Part shown: piece by piece, positions 1-8,006 of the stretch | Numbering within the stretch: the first letter of the stretch is position 1 | Layout of the letters: each line of letters starts with the position of its first letter | Assembly: GCA_019415505.1 (NCBI GenBank) | Contig: DXZC01000005.1 | Span: forward strand, 1-24,310 | Direction: 5' to 3' | Source: Peptococcaceae bacterium | Lineage (GTDB): Bacteria > Bacillota > Dehalobacteriia > UBA7702 | Length of the DNA: 24,310 nucleotides | Made by a program: the position numbers and the translations under genes | The notes under the pieces: generated by a model | Seen by the model: only the letters and a program-made list of their open reading frames with translations | Databases searched by the model: none | What the model was told of the DNA's origin: nothing

Positions 1-38
1 ACCTTTTGCAGCAATGTTCTTTCATCTTTTTTTGACAT
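1..38 (-). CDS. 5' end of a gene cut by the window edge (possible corrinoid protein)
   Basis: An ATG at 38-36 on the minus strand is preceded by a good ribosome site (AGGTGA, about 8 nt upstream) and opens a frame reading MSKKDERTLLQK before the window ends. It lies 108 nt downstream of the methyltransferase gene in the same direction. In related anaerobes the gene beside an MttB-type methyltransferase is often its B12-binding corrinoid protein or the next methyltransferase, so that is a reasonable guess from context. Twelve residues are too few to identify the family. Confidence 0.55.
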   Translation of the reverse strand, partial: MSKKDERTLLQK

Positions 39-75
39 ACAAGTCACCTCTCAGCGCGACAATATTATGTACAAA

Positions 76-112
76 GAAGAACCGAGAAAAGCGAAGCCTT
101 CTTCGGTTCTTC
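76..112. other. Hairpin between the methyltransferase gene and the next gene
   Basis: The arms GAAGAACCGA (76-85) and TCGGTTCTTC (103-112) pair perfectly over 10 bp around a 17-nt loop. No clear T-run follows on the minus strand, so it may be an RNA processing or stability element or a weak attenuator rather than a strong terminator. It lies 35 nt after the stop codon of the methyltransferase gene. Confidence 0.5.
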
Positions 113-146
113 CTTGCTCATTGAGAGTGGAGTGGTAATTAATCAA

Positions 147-1568
147 TTACATGTTTTCAATTTTGTCCAAAAGTTCACGGTCAATTCCCTGTTCCACAAA
201 GATATCTTTAATCTGAGAGAGGATAGCTTCGTCACATACGGGAGCCTTAGCTTTGTAATCTTCCATCAACTGATTGTAGCGTTTTTCAATGTTCAAGCCA
301 TACTGATTGGCAGGGTCCTGAACACTACCGCGGGAGCAGAGATGGGGTGCCAGGGGTTCGGTATGGCAATATTTGAAGGTGTGGTCTTTGGTGAGATATT
401 CACCGTCATGGCCCACTTCATCAATGAGATCAAGGGGAATGGTATCTTCATTGATCTCGAATTCTCTGAGGTAACGCAAAACATAGCGGTTAACTTCAAA
501 GTCAGAAATTACTTTTTCGTAGGAAGTATAGGCATAACCATCGAGGATACCGGCGGAATGAACAATAAAGTTCACTTCATTCTGGCAGCAGGCGAGGAAG
601 GTCATGAAGGATTCCATACCAGCCTGAGCGTCCACAACTTTAGCGTCAGTAACAGCGCCGCCGGCCCTGGCGGGAAGCTGGTAGAATTTAGCCATCTGGC
701 CCAGGTAACGATAGCAGAGAGCGCCTTCGGGAGCGCCGATAGCAATCTGACCGCTTTTCATATCAGCAGTGGTGGACTGGGAACCCATAATCACCGGGGT
801 ACCGGGGCGAACCATCTGAGCCAAAGCTATGGTAGCCAGAGCTTCGGCAGTGCTCATAGCGACGGTACCGGCAACGGTTACAGGAGAGGTGGAACCGGCC
901 ATATCGCAGGGAGCAATAATCAAAGGCTGACCGTATTCAGCAAATTTAATCAACACGTCGGTCATCATAACGTCAAGCTGAAGAGGAGTGTTAGCGTTGA
1001 CGATAGTTATCATGTGGGGATGTTTAATCAATTCTTCTTTGCCGCCGAAAGCGATTTCACCGGCTTTGAGCATAGCGTCCATATATTCTTCATTACCGGC
1101 CACGCAGAAAAGGGCTTTATCGGAATGGGTGTAGGTGGCATAGAACATGGAAAGACAGGAAGAAGGAATGGGAATATCGAAGGGCTGCACCATTAAACCG
1201 CCGTCTACATGATAGTCATCGTTAGCATGGAACATTTTGGCATAGTTTACATAGTCCTGGATAGTAGCCTGGCGTTTTACACCGTTTTTATCGGCAATAT
1301 GAGCGCAGCCATAAAGAGGCGCGGGGTTTACGTTGCTGCCGCCAATGGTGATATTGTGTTGGGGGTTTCTGGCATAGAGAGTGAAGGTAGAGGGCGCTTT
1401 GCGTACCCAGTACATCAACTGTTCTTCGGTGAAATAAGCCACATCGCCTTCCACGCGAATGCCGTTAGCTTTTAAAATTTCAATGGCTTTGGGATTGTAA
1501 TATTTCATGCCGGTTCTTTCCAGCATAGCCATAGCGCCTTCATGGATTTTTTGACATCTTTCTTTCAT
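147..1568 (-). CDS. MttB-superfamily corrinoid methyltransferase, non-pyrrolysine type
   Basis: The 473-aa product looks like a full-length member of the trimethylamine:corrinoid methyltransferase (MttB) superfamily, which moves a methyl group from a methylated amine to a Co(I) corrinoid protein in the cytoplasm. Recognised stretches include GGSNVNPAPLYGCAHI near residue 76 and AGGAVTDAKVVDAQAGMESF around residue 305. True MttB reads an in-frame amber codon as pyrrolysine. This frame is uninterrupted over family length and stops at TAA, so it belongs with the non-pyrrolysine homologues. Characterised members of that group demethylate quaternary amines such as glycine betaine, proline betaine or carnitine. 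The ATG at 1568 follows AGAGGAA. A BCCT transporter lies 77 nt upstream in the same direction, which suggests the substrate is the amine it imports. Family assignment is firm; the substrate is not known. Confidence 0.9.
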   Translation of the reverse strand: MKERCQKIHEGAMAMLERTGMKYYNPKAIEILKANGIRVEGDVAYFTEEQLMYWVRKAPSTFTLYARNPQHNITIGGSNVNPAPLYGCAHIADKNGVKRQATIQDYVNYAKMFHANDDYHVDGGLMVQPFDIPIPSSCLSMFYATYTHSDKALFCVAGNEEYMDAMLKAGEIAFGGKEELIKHPHMITIVNANTPLQLDVMMTDVLIKFAEYGQPLIIAPCDMAGSTSPVTVAGTVAMSTAEALATIALAQMVRPGTPVIMGSQSTTADMKSGQIAIGAPEGALCYRYLGQMAKFYQLPARAGGAVTDAKVVDAQAGMESFMTFLACCQNEVNFIVHSAGILDGYAYTSYEKVISDFEVNRYVLRYLREFEINEDTIPLDLIDEVGHDGEYLTKDHTFKYCHTEPLAPHLCSRGSVQDPANQYGLNIEKRYNQLMEDYKAKAPVCDEAILSQIKDIFVEQGIDRELLDKIENM

Positions 1569-1645
1569 GATAAGATTCCTCTTTCTTTTTTATTTTTCTT
1601 TTTTTGTTATTTATTTAAATTTCAATTTTACACAACAATAGCGGG

Positions 1646-3241
1646 TCAGTTCTTTTCTTCAGCTTCTAATTCCGCTTTTTCCTCTGGGGTCAAAGTAAGG
1701 TCGTATTTGCTTCTCTGGCGCATGGATTTGATATAACCCACAGCCCAGATAATCTGAATAATCAAAATCGGCAAGCCGCAGACCACGGAGGCTGTCTGCA
1801 AGGCTCCCAGACCACCGCTAATCAAGAGCACAAAGGCCACAGCGCCCATCATAACACCCCAGATAACTTTTAAAATGCTGGGAGAAGCCTTGGGGTCCCC
1901 TTCTTCACCGAGATATTCCGGTTTGATACACATATCGGAAAGAGTGAGGGTCTGGGATTCCATCAAAGTGAGCAGGGAGAAAATAATTGCCAGGAAGGCC
2001 AAGCCAAAGAGAATGGGGGTCAAGGGCAAATTCTCCACATAGGCAAAGAGCGCCACGGAACTGCCCCACTCGCTGATAACGCTCCAAATATCGGCGCCGT
2101 TCAACTGGAAGTTAATGGCGGAGCTACCGAAAATGCCGAACCAGGCAATGGCAAAGATAGTGGGGGCCAAAAGATTGACCAGCACGAATTGCCGGATTGT
2201 GCGGCCTTTGGCCAATTTGATGAGGAACAAGCCAACCAAAGGAGCAAAAGAAAGCCACCAGGCCCAATAGAAGATGGACCAACCGCCCACCCAGCCGGTC
2301 TGCTTGACCGATTCCAGATATAAGGATTCGGGAACGATAAAGGCAAAGTACTGACCAATAGAGCTGGTGGTGTTATTGAGGATGAACAAGGCGCCGCCAA
2401 AGATAAAGGCCCAAATCATCAAAGCAAAATAGATGTACATATTGGCATTGGAAACATGGGTAATGGCTTTATGCAAGCCGGAGCAAGCAGCGCCAATAGT
2501 GCAAATCACCAGTACGCCGATGAAGAAAATGGCCAGGAAGGCGTCGCTGTAGCTGGTGCCGAAAACATAGTTGAAACCAACGCCGAACTGGGATACACCG
2601 AAACCCAGGGAGGTACCCATGCCGCCGAGAATGGCAAAGATACAGATAGCGCTGACTACTTTACCCCAAACACCATCGCATTTATTGCCAATGAGCGGGT
2701 ATAAAGTGGAAGTGATGCTAAAGCGGCGTTTACCGTTCATGATGATAAAGGCGCAGCAGAGTCCGGCAGCACAATAAATACCATAGGGATGTAGTCCCCA
2801 ATGGAGGAAATTAAACTTCAAGGCTCCCTCCGCGGCGTCAGCGCCGCCCGCTTCCCAACCAAGGAAGCCGGGAGGAGTCATCAGATTGGTCAGAGGTTCC
2901 GCAACCCCCCAATAGACGATACCAATGGCGATACCGGAGGTAAGGGCCACGGCAAACCAAGTAAAGAAGGACATTTCGGGCTTAGCGTCTTTACCGCCGA
3001 GGCGAATTTTGCCGTATTTACTGAAACCGGCCCAGACGCAAAATGCAACTAAAAAGGTGGAGCCCAAAGCATAAAACCAACTAAAATACTTTGTGGTGAA
3101 ACTAAATGCGGCAGAGGCCCCATTGCTGAATGCTTCCGGGGCAATGATGCCGATGAGAACAAAGACCAATAAAATCAAGGTAGGCGGCAGAAAAATAGCC
3201 CAGTCGACTTTCTTGGCTAAAGAAACATTATCTTTTTTCAT
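1646..3241 (-). CDS. BCCT-family betaine/carnitine/choline transporter
   Basis: The 531-aa protein has about 12 hydrophobic segments typical of the betaine/carnitine/choline transporter family, which imports quaternary ammonium compounds across the cytoplasmic membrane. The first signature, GIAIGIVYWGVAEPL, is at about residues 103-117. The family signature FYWAWWLSFAP, followed by KGRTIRQF, is at about 324-352 and carries the Trp-rich substrate box. The glycine motif that reads GxGxG in BetP-type Na+/betaine carriers is GIAIG here, with Ala in the middle. The chosen ATG (3241) follows AAGGGGAA; a longer in-frame reading to 3289 lacks a ribosome site. The charged tail ends in an acidic helix. 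It is first in the operon with the methyltransferase, so it most likely supplies that enzyme. The exact substrate cannot be read from sequence. Confidence 0.93.
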   Translation of the reverse strand: MKKDNVSLAKKVDWAIFLPPTLILLVFVLIGIIAPEAFSNGASAAFSFTTKYFSWFYALGSTFLVAFCVWAGFSKYGKIRLGGKDAKPEMSFFTWFAVALTSGIAIGIVYWGVAEPLTNLMTPPGFLGWEAGGADAAEGALKFNFLHWGLHPYGIYCAAGLCCAFIIMNGKRRFSITSTLYPLIGNKCDGVWGKVVSAICIFAILGGMGTSLGFGVSQFGVGFNYVFGTSYSDAFLAIFFIGVLVICTIGAACSGLHKAITHVSNANMYIYFALMIWAFIFGGALFILNNTTSSIGQYFAFIVPESLYLESVKQTGWVGGWSIFYWAWWLSFAPLVGLFLIKLAKGRTIRQFVLVNLLAPTIFAIAWFGIFGSSAINFQLNGADIWSVISEWGSSVALFAYVENLPLTPILFGLAFLAIIFSLLTLMESQTLTLSDMCIKPEYLGEEGDPKASPSILKVIWGVMMGAVAFVLLISGGLGALQTASVVCGLPILIIQIIWAVGYIKSMRQRSKYDLTLTPEEKAELEAEEKN

Positions 3242-3420
3242 AATAATTCCCCTTAAAATAGTAGTTTGCAAGTTTATTGCAGCTATCATAAAGAAATCAA
3301 GATAACCTCATTTCCCGGGATTATCCATTCAACACAAGAAATAAATAGCACTATAAATGACTGTAATACATTTTTTCACTAGCACAACATTCCATTTCCT
3401 ACGCAAAACAGATAAATTCA

Positions 3421-3435
3421 GTTATCATGATTACT
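3421..3435. promoter_or_regulatory. Putative TetR operator upstream of the BCCT gene (copy 1)
   Basis: GTTATCATGATTACT is a near-palindrome around ATCATGAT, symmetric as AGTnATCATGATnACT with the preceding A. The identical 15 bases occur at 4153-4167 over the start of the adjacent TetR gene. This copy lies 180 nt upstream of the BCCT start codon, between the TetR terminator and the transporter. No convincing promoter could be placed next to it, so the direction of control is open. Confidence 0.6.
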
Positions 3436-3444
3436 AAAAGACCA

Positions 3445-3476
3445 AAAAAATATACCTCCTAAAAGAGGAAATATAT
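3445..3476 (-). terminator. Rho-independent terminator of the TetR gene
   Basis: About 22 nt past the TetR stop codon, the minus strand shows an imperfect hairpin (ATATTTCCTC, loop, AGGAGGTATA) followed by a run of seven T. This separates TetR transcription from the downstream transporter operon, although read-through is possible. Confidence 0.65.
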
Positions 3477-3497
3477 TATAGGTAACTTATTTAATTT

Positions 3498-4160
3498 TTA
3501 TTTTTCCAACATATGTAGACGATAATTATGGCGGATCAATTCCATAAATTCATCCGTTGCCTTTTGAGCCATTCCCGGCTCGTCCCAACAACGGCGATAG
3601 AGAGCCAACATACCCCGGAAGATATAACAATCAGTCTTGCTGAGGTAATCAGCGTCTGCCAAAGAGATGCGGCCTTCGTCCGCGGCTCGCTTTAATATAA
3701 TAAAATCACGTTCACGCAAGTTGTTACTTTGCATGACCATGGTAAAATAGCTACCTAAACGCGCTAATTCTTCAGGAAACAGGGAGTAATACTCCAAGAT
3801 AATCTCCTGAATTTTCACATTGTTTTCACCAAAAAACAGATTTTCAAAGATCGGCAAATTTTCAAAGGAATAAAAAGCAAATCTTTCCCAAAGCAATAAA
3901 TTAACCTTTAAGTAATCATCCTCCCCTTGGGACACCGTGGCAATGTCCTCGGCATATCTGCGTAAATACCGCACGGAAGCCAAAGCCAAAAGATGGTCGG
4001 CATTACTAAAATGCTTGTACAATGCCGCGCTACTGCAACCCACGCGTTCCGCCACCTTGCGAATGGTAAAACCATTGATGCCGGATTCACGCAAAATATC
4101 ATAGGTCGCTTCCACATATTCACTTTTTAAGGTACGATGCTGTGTATTATTGGTTATCAT
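3498..4160 (-). CDS. TetR/AcrR-family transcriptional regulator of the methylamine locus
   Basis: The 220-aa protein has an N-terminal TetR helix-turn-helix at about residues 13-60 (GFTIRKVAERVGCSSAALYK, then HFSNADHLLALA). A helical C-terminal half of the type that binds ligand and dimerises follows. The start ATG at 4160 has AGGGG about 9 nt upstream and lies inside a near-palindrome that is repeated upstream of the BCCT gene. The gene precedes the transporter and methyltransferase in the same orientation. The inference is a local regulator that senses an amine or a metabolite and controls itself and the transporter operon. TetR proteins usually repress, but activation cannot be excluded. 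Confidence 0.88.
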   Translation of the reverse strand: MITNNTQHRTLKSEYVEATYDILRESGINGFTIRKVAERVGCSSAALYKHFSNADHLLALASVRYLRRYAEDIATVSQGEDDYLKVNLLLWERFAFYSFENLPIFENLFFGENNVKIQEIILEYYSLFPEELARLGSYFTMVMQSNNLRERDFIILKRAADEGRISLADADYLSKTDCYIFRGMLALYRRCWDEPGMAQKATDEFMELIRHNYRLHMLEK

Positions 4161-4203
4161 GATTACTTGCCCCTATAATAATCCAAATTTCTTGTTCTGT
4201 CAA
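4153..4203 (-). promoter_or_regulatory. TetR gene promoter with overlapping operator (copy 2)
   Basis: The minus strand carries TTGACA (4203-4198), a 17-nt spacer and TATTAT (4180-4175), a near-consensus sigma-A promoter. The repeated near-palindrome GTTATCATGATTACT (4153-4167) starts 7 nt past the -10 box, covers the expected start of transcription and includes the ATG. Bound protein there would block transcription, and the placement implies autoregulation by the encoded TetR protein. Confidence 0.75.
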
Positions 4204-4294
4204 TACTTTTTTACAAAAAATATAATTTTTTTCTATATCAATTCTATCACTCATAGTTCAATACCACAAGGTAAAAAAAATGCCGTCTTTTTTT

Positions 4295-4660
4295 CTATTC
4301 TAGCGCGCCGCCTATTTTTAAGTTTAAATAGCCGGTAAGCCAGTGTATCACAAATAGTCCCAAGGTAGAGTGCACAAGGAGCTTAGTCGCCCTTCTTTTA
4401 ATAAACTCCTTGTCAGTACACTTTTGCAGCGAGTATCTGGCGCACATGCCGGCTACCACGAATAGCAACACCATAAACCAAGGGTAAACTATATATGCGA
4501 ATACATCAAAAGCCGCAATGTTCTTCGCGCCGGGAATACCTCCGGCAACCCCCACGCCGTTAAACATATAGCAAACATGGTAAATCAAAACTAAAAACAC
4601 TGTAAACCAGCGTATATTGTCCAAATATATTTTCCTGGTTGTTAGCGTATTACTATTCAT
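4295..4660 (-). pseudogene. Truncated acyltransferase-3 family membrane protein
   Basis: The frame encodes 121 residues that match the N-terminal part of acyltransferase-3 (OafA/YrhL-like) membrane acyltransferases: YLDNIRWFTVFLVLIYHVCY near the start, with the early family His, then PWFMVLLFVVAGM and RRATKLLVHSTLGLFVIHWL. Complete members have roughly 350-400 residues and about ten membrane segments. Here a TAG stop follows after about three segments, and no continuation is seen in other frames before the next promoter. ATG 4660 has an excellent ribosome site (AAGGAG) and sits 2 nt after the upstream TetR stop, so it was the second gene of a TetR operon. I read it as a decayed gene; a short functional product is less likely. 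Confidence 0.8.
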
Positions 4661-4662
4661 TT

Positions 4663-5229
4663 TTACAACTCCTTACCGCAAAAACGGTAACATATACCGG
4701 CATAAGCGTCGCTTAAAGCTTCGCTGATAAACTCTAAATCCCAATCTAAATAAGAGGTTGCCAACATGGTAGCAATGCCATGTACATATATCCACATTTC
4801 CATGTGAAAAACACGGGCAGCTTCATCACTAAGCTCATTATCCTTTTTAATAAGCTCAAGCAATGGTTTGATTTCCCCAGCGTCCTCTTGGATTCTTTCC
4901 TGGGAACGGTCCCGCATAAAGAGCAGCTTAAAAAGCTCCGGTTCCTCCCTGGCAAAGCGAATGTAGGACATGCCGCTGGCCTTATAAGGGGGATATTGCC
5001 CCTGCGCCATATCCCCCTGTAAATATTCCTGGTACCTGGCCTTGGCCGCGGACAATACCTCCAGACGCACCTCCTCCATACTCTGGAACAGGCCAAAAAT
5101 GGGCTTAACGGAGGAACCCAGCCTTGCCGCTAACCCCCTGGCGGAAACGGCGGCAATGCCTTTTTCTCTGGTTAAATTCAAAGCGGCAAGAATAATCTCC
5201 TCCCTGGTAAATTTAGCTTTTGGCGGCAT
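4663..5229 (-). CDS. TetR/AcrR-family regulator, paralogue of the one at 16676
   Basis: The 188-aa protein begins MPPKAKFTREEIILAALNLT and has a TetR DNA-binding domain over about residues 8-55 (AVSARGLAARLGSSVKPIFG as recognition region). An all-helical domain with the SYIRFAREEPELFKLLF element follows. The gene at 16676-17248 has the same MPPKAK opening, the same NYIRFAIEEQHLFRFLF element, the same length and a matching promoter-operator. The two are therefore divergent paralogues, each preceding a membrane-protein gene. The partner here is the broken acyltransferase, so this regulator may now control only itself. ATG 5229 follows a strong AAAGGAGG site. The ligand is unknown. Confidence 0.9.
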   Translation of the reverse strand: MPPKAKFTREEIILAALNLTREKGIAAVSARGLAARLGSSVKPIFGLFQSMEEVRLEVLSAAKARYQEYLQGDMAQGQYPPYKASGMSYIRFAREEPELFKLLFMRDRSQERIQEDAGEIKPLLELIKKDNELSDEAARVFHMEMWIYVHGIATMLATSYLDWDLEFISEALSDAYAGICYRFCGKEL

Positions 5230-5258
5230 TGGCCTTACCTCCTTTATAGGAAACTTAT

Positions 5259-5307
5259 GTTACGTAACTACTGTTACCTATTATAAACATAACAGCGCTA
5301 TTGTCAA
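5259..5307 (-). promoter_or_regulatory. Promoter and palindromic operator of the TetR gene at 4663
   Basis: The minus strand reads TTGACA (5307-5302), a 16-nt spacer and TATAAT (5285-5280). Two nt further on is GTAACAGTAGTTACGTAAC (5277-5259), which contains the perfect 10-bp palindrome GTTACGTAAC (5259-5268). The block TTGACAATAGCGC is identical to the -35 region of the paralogous TetR gene at 17325-17313. The site sits at the expected start of transcription, as in TetR autorepression. Confidence 0.8.
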
Positions 5308-5393
5308 GAGCCTTAACCCTAAAGATTCCCACTAAAAGCTAAATTCCCATGCACCATTACCGCCACTTTGGTTTGCCAGCCTTGCCCATAGGG

Positions 5394-6746
5394 TCAGGCC
5401 GGATTACCGCCGCTCTCGCCCTCCTGGGCCAGGGCCTCGGTCTCCTGAGCAGCGTCCTCCACCCAGGGGTGATTACGCAAAATTGTCCGACGGCTGATTA
5501 CGCCCTGGCTCTTTTCAGCTATTTCCGCTATTTCCATATCATTTTCTATGGAATTGCGGTAGTATATTTGCTTAATCGGCGTATCCTCCGGCAGTCCTAG
5601 GTAACCCAAGAGAATACGGAGAAACTGACTAAACCCAGCCCTAAATTCCGTTTCCAAAAGCCCCGCCTTAATCTCTAAAAGACTATACAGGTATTTCAAA
5701 GCCACACCGCTGGTATTGCCAAAATTTTGCGGATCAGGATTAACCCCCTGGCCGGATATAAAAATTTGTTTTTTCAACAATTCCAAAAACTTTATCCTGG
5801 CCTCCACGGGAATCTCTATTTGCATGGTTTCCACACCGCCGTCCCCCATGGCGTCGCCCTCAACCTTAATAGCCTTATAGCGTTTTAACTCCGATAAAAA
5901 GGTGTTGAGATCCTCGCCGCCATAATTCCGCAAAACGAAGATAACCTCCTGTATATCAGCTAAATCATTGGCAAAGCCCGATACCACTAAGTCATACTGG
6001 TCAATCAAGTCCTTAACCATATAAAGGTCCCCGGTTTTACTGCTGTTATTGGCAAAGGGCACAAAGGGTATGCAATTAAAGGTATGGGGCAGACAATTAC
6101 CGGTACCGCCCTGTACCGGAACGGGCTTAAGATTTCCCTTGCCGCTTTTTTCAAAAAACAGGGCCTGCTTTTCATCCCAAATTTCGATTTTTCTTTTGCG
6201 CTCTCCGTCCTCGGCCTCAATATAATAATCTCGTATCACATAAGCGATTCCCGCTGGCAGCTCACTGTTATAAACGCAATATATTTGTTCTCTGGGCACC
6301 GGAGCATAGGAAAATTTACCGTTGCCGTCCAACCAAATATGCAGCCAACCCACGCCGGTATTGGCTGCGTCAATGGCTAAATTTTTCACAATTTTGGGGA
6401 AATCCTCCCCTAGCGCCTTGTTAACCCTGGCGTTAACGCCGGGGGAGCCGCAGTCGAACAGCGGCGGGTAAGAAAATAAATATGAGGCTTTCTGATTAAC
6501 CAAAAGCTGGTGCCAGTTGTGGCTGATGCGAAAATCGCTGTTGCGCAAAGGGTTTTTCTCCAAACGGGCTTTATCTAACATCTCCTCAAGAGGTTCCCGG
6601 CGGCGAATACAATTATCATTTTCATAATAGCGCCGTCCCTCCACAGCCCGGCGGCGCTCAGGTATACCTTGGCCCACAATTTCATCTAAATAATGGCCCA
6701 AAGCGGGTAAATCCCCGGAAGCTAAAATTTTAGCAAGTCTGTTCAT
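5394..6746 (-). CDS. Phage portal protein, SPP1 Gp6-like
   Basis: The 450-aa product resembles SPP1 Gp6-type portal proteins, which form the dodecameric ring through which DNA enters the capsid. Recognisable parts are the N-terminal YYENDNCIRRR, the RISHNWHQLLVNQKASYLFS element, the VGWLHIWLDGNGKFSYAPVP strand region, and FGNTSGVALKYLYSLLEIKA near residue 350. The length is normal for the family and no frameshift is seen. ATG 6746 follows AAGGAGG and lies 21 nt after the terminase gene, the usual head-module order. No head-morphogenesis, scaffold or capsid genes follow; a TetR operon begins 87 nt beyond the stop codon. The gene therefore looks like a stranded prophage remnant that is still open. 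Confidence 0.9.
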   Translation of the reverse strand: MNRLAKILASGDLPALGHYLDEIVGQGIPERRRAVEGRRYYENDNCIRRREPLEEMLDKARLEKNPLRNSDFRISHNWHQLLVNQKASYLFSYPPLFDCGSPGVNARVNKALGEDFPKIVKNLAIDAANTGVGWLHIWLDGNGKFSYAPVPREQIYCVYNSELPAGIAYVIRDYYIEAEDGERKRKIEIWDEKQALFFEKSGKGNLKPVPVQGGTGNCLPHTFNCIPFVPFANNSSKTGDLYMVKDLIDQYDLVVSGFANDLADIQEVIFVLRNYGGEDLNTFLSELKRYKAIKVEGDAMGDGGVETMQIEIPVEARIKFLELLKKQIFISGQGVNPDPQNFGNTSGVALKYLYSLLEIKAGLLETEFRAGFSQFLRILLGYLGLPEDTPIKQIYYRNSIENDMEIAEIAEKSQGVISRRTILRNHPWVEDAAQETEALAQEGESGGNPA

Positions 6747-6767
6747 ATAATCCTCCTTATATTTAAC

Positions 6768-8006
6768 TTATTTAAGCACGGAAAAATTACTCTCAGTTCC
6801 TTCCATAGCATAGCGCAAGGCGTCCATTAAGTGGTTATCCCGGTCCACCGGCACATTATAAAAACTGCCGTCAATACCGTCGGACCAAATATAACCGGCC
6901 AACTCCTCCCTGGTGTGTACGCAATCTCGATGCACATAAACGCGGTAATTACACAAACGCTGAATCCCGTGGCGCAGGCTATCCGGCCCCTTTTTAGCGC
7001 CAACCACCCGGCTTAATCCCAAGCGGCGCAGCTCAGCAATGGATTTTGGCTCAGCGCTGTCAGCCACAATTCGCTCTTTAGCAAAGCCCAAGGTTTTAAT
7101 CAAGGCGGCAATGTCGGAATTTAACATACCCCGTTGATAATGCTCCACAAAAATATAGATATCCCGCTCCGCCTCAGCTAAAATTAAACCAATAAAAGCA
7201 GTGGGATCATGGGTAAAGCCAAAATCCAAGCCAAATAAAGGCCGCCACTGGGGGTTTTTCCTTAACAACTCCCGGTAATCAAAGGCGCAAACAGACCAGT
7301 TTTCATAAACCAAGCCCTGGGCTATACCCCAGTTCCCCAGCCCCTCCACCTCAAAGCGGCGGGGAAAGTCCCTGGCCATAGCAGCGAACACAGCCCTATC
7401 TCCAGCGTCTAAAAACTCATTATCCTCATAGGTTTTAGTCAAAGCTAAAACATCAGCGGAGTGACAATCAAAAAATCGTTTTTTGAGCCAGTGCCGGCCG
7501 GACCAAGGGTTAAAGGTTAAAGTCAACTGCTTAAAATAGCCCGGTGCCATAGTGCCCCGAATGGACATATCCAATTTATCAAAATCGCTCTCATTTTCTA
7601 TCTGGTAGGCCTCCTCCAGCCAGACCCAACAAAGATAGCCCCGCTCCACAGTCACGGAATGAATACTCTCCGGGTCGTCCATGCCCCGGAAAATAATTTT
7701 TTGTCCCGTGGGTATATAAATCATCTCCAAAGGGTTTTTGGTAAACCGCCACAAATGGGCCACGCCCAACCTGGCTATAGCCCAGCGCAACTGGGCAAAG
7801 GTGCTATCCCGGTGGCTGTTGGCATACCGCCGCACCACCAATAAATTGGCTAAGGGATATTTCATCAAGTTATAAATATACCACAGGGCAGCGGTGGCGC
7901 TTTTCTTGGCCCCTCTGCCGCCCTTCACTACTCGATAACGTCCCCGAAAGCGCCAAAATTCACCATAGCCTCCTCCCACTAAAGCGCTGATGTCTTTTTT
8001 GATCAT
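6768..8006 (-). CDS. Phage terminase large subunit, PBSX/SPP1-like
   Basis: The 412-aa protein is a terminase ATPase-nuclease that pumps DNA into procapsids. The Walker A motif KGGRGAKKS is at about residues 28-36, and a Walker B-like LCWVWLEEA lies near residue 128. The nuclease domain shows FGLDFGFTHDPTAF, then IVADSAEPKS and a C-terminal DRDNHLMDALRYAME with the late Asp. All key motifs are present, so the protein could be active. The start ATG at 8006 is the first in-frame Met before the conserved region; GGAGG lies about 15 nt upstream, rather far. A longer reading to 8132 adds residues unlike the family. An ATG in another frame right behind the GGAGG could reflect a small indel at the true start. 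No small terminase gene precedes it. Confidence 0.9.
   Translation of the reverse strand: MIKKDISALVGGGYGEFWRFRGRYRVVKGGRGAKKSATAALWYIYNLMKYPLANLLVVRRYANSHRDSTFAQLRWAIARLGVAHLWRFTKNPLEMIYIPTGQKIIFRGMDDPESIHSVTVERGYLCWVWLEEAYQIENESDFDKLDMSIRGTMAPGYFKQLTLTFNPWSGRHWLKKRFFDCHSADVLALTKTYEDNEFLDAGDRAVFAAMARDFPRRFEVEGLGNWGIAQGLVYENWSVCAFDYRELLRKNPQWRPLFGLDFGFTHDPTAFIGLILAEAERDIYIFVEHYQRGMLNSDIAALIKTLGFAKERIVADSAEPKSIAELRRLGLSRVVGAKKGPDSLRHGIQRLCNYRVYVHRDCVHTREELAGYIWSDGIDGSFYNVPVDRDNHLMDALRYAMEGTESNFSVLK

Noticed and set aside
114..1196. Long plus-strand frame of 360 codons
   Set aside because: It lies fully opposite the MttB-family gene, starts without a ribosome site and its translation is the mirror pattern of that gene.
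147..1568. Pyrrolysine-containing MttB
   Set aside because: The frame is full length without an internal TAG, so no amber read-through is needed.
3242..3420. Promoter for the BCCT gene downstream of the operator
   Set aside because: Several weak -35 and -10 pairs can be drawn, but none has acceptable boxes and spacing, so none is annotated.
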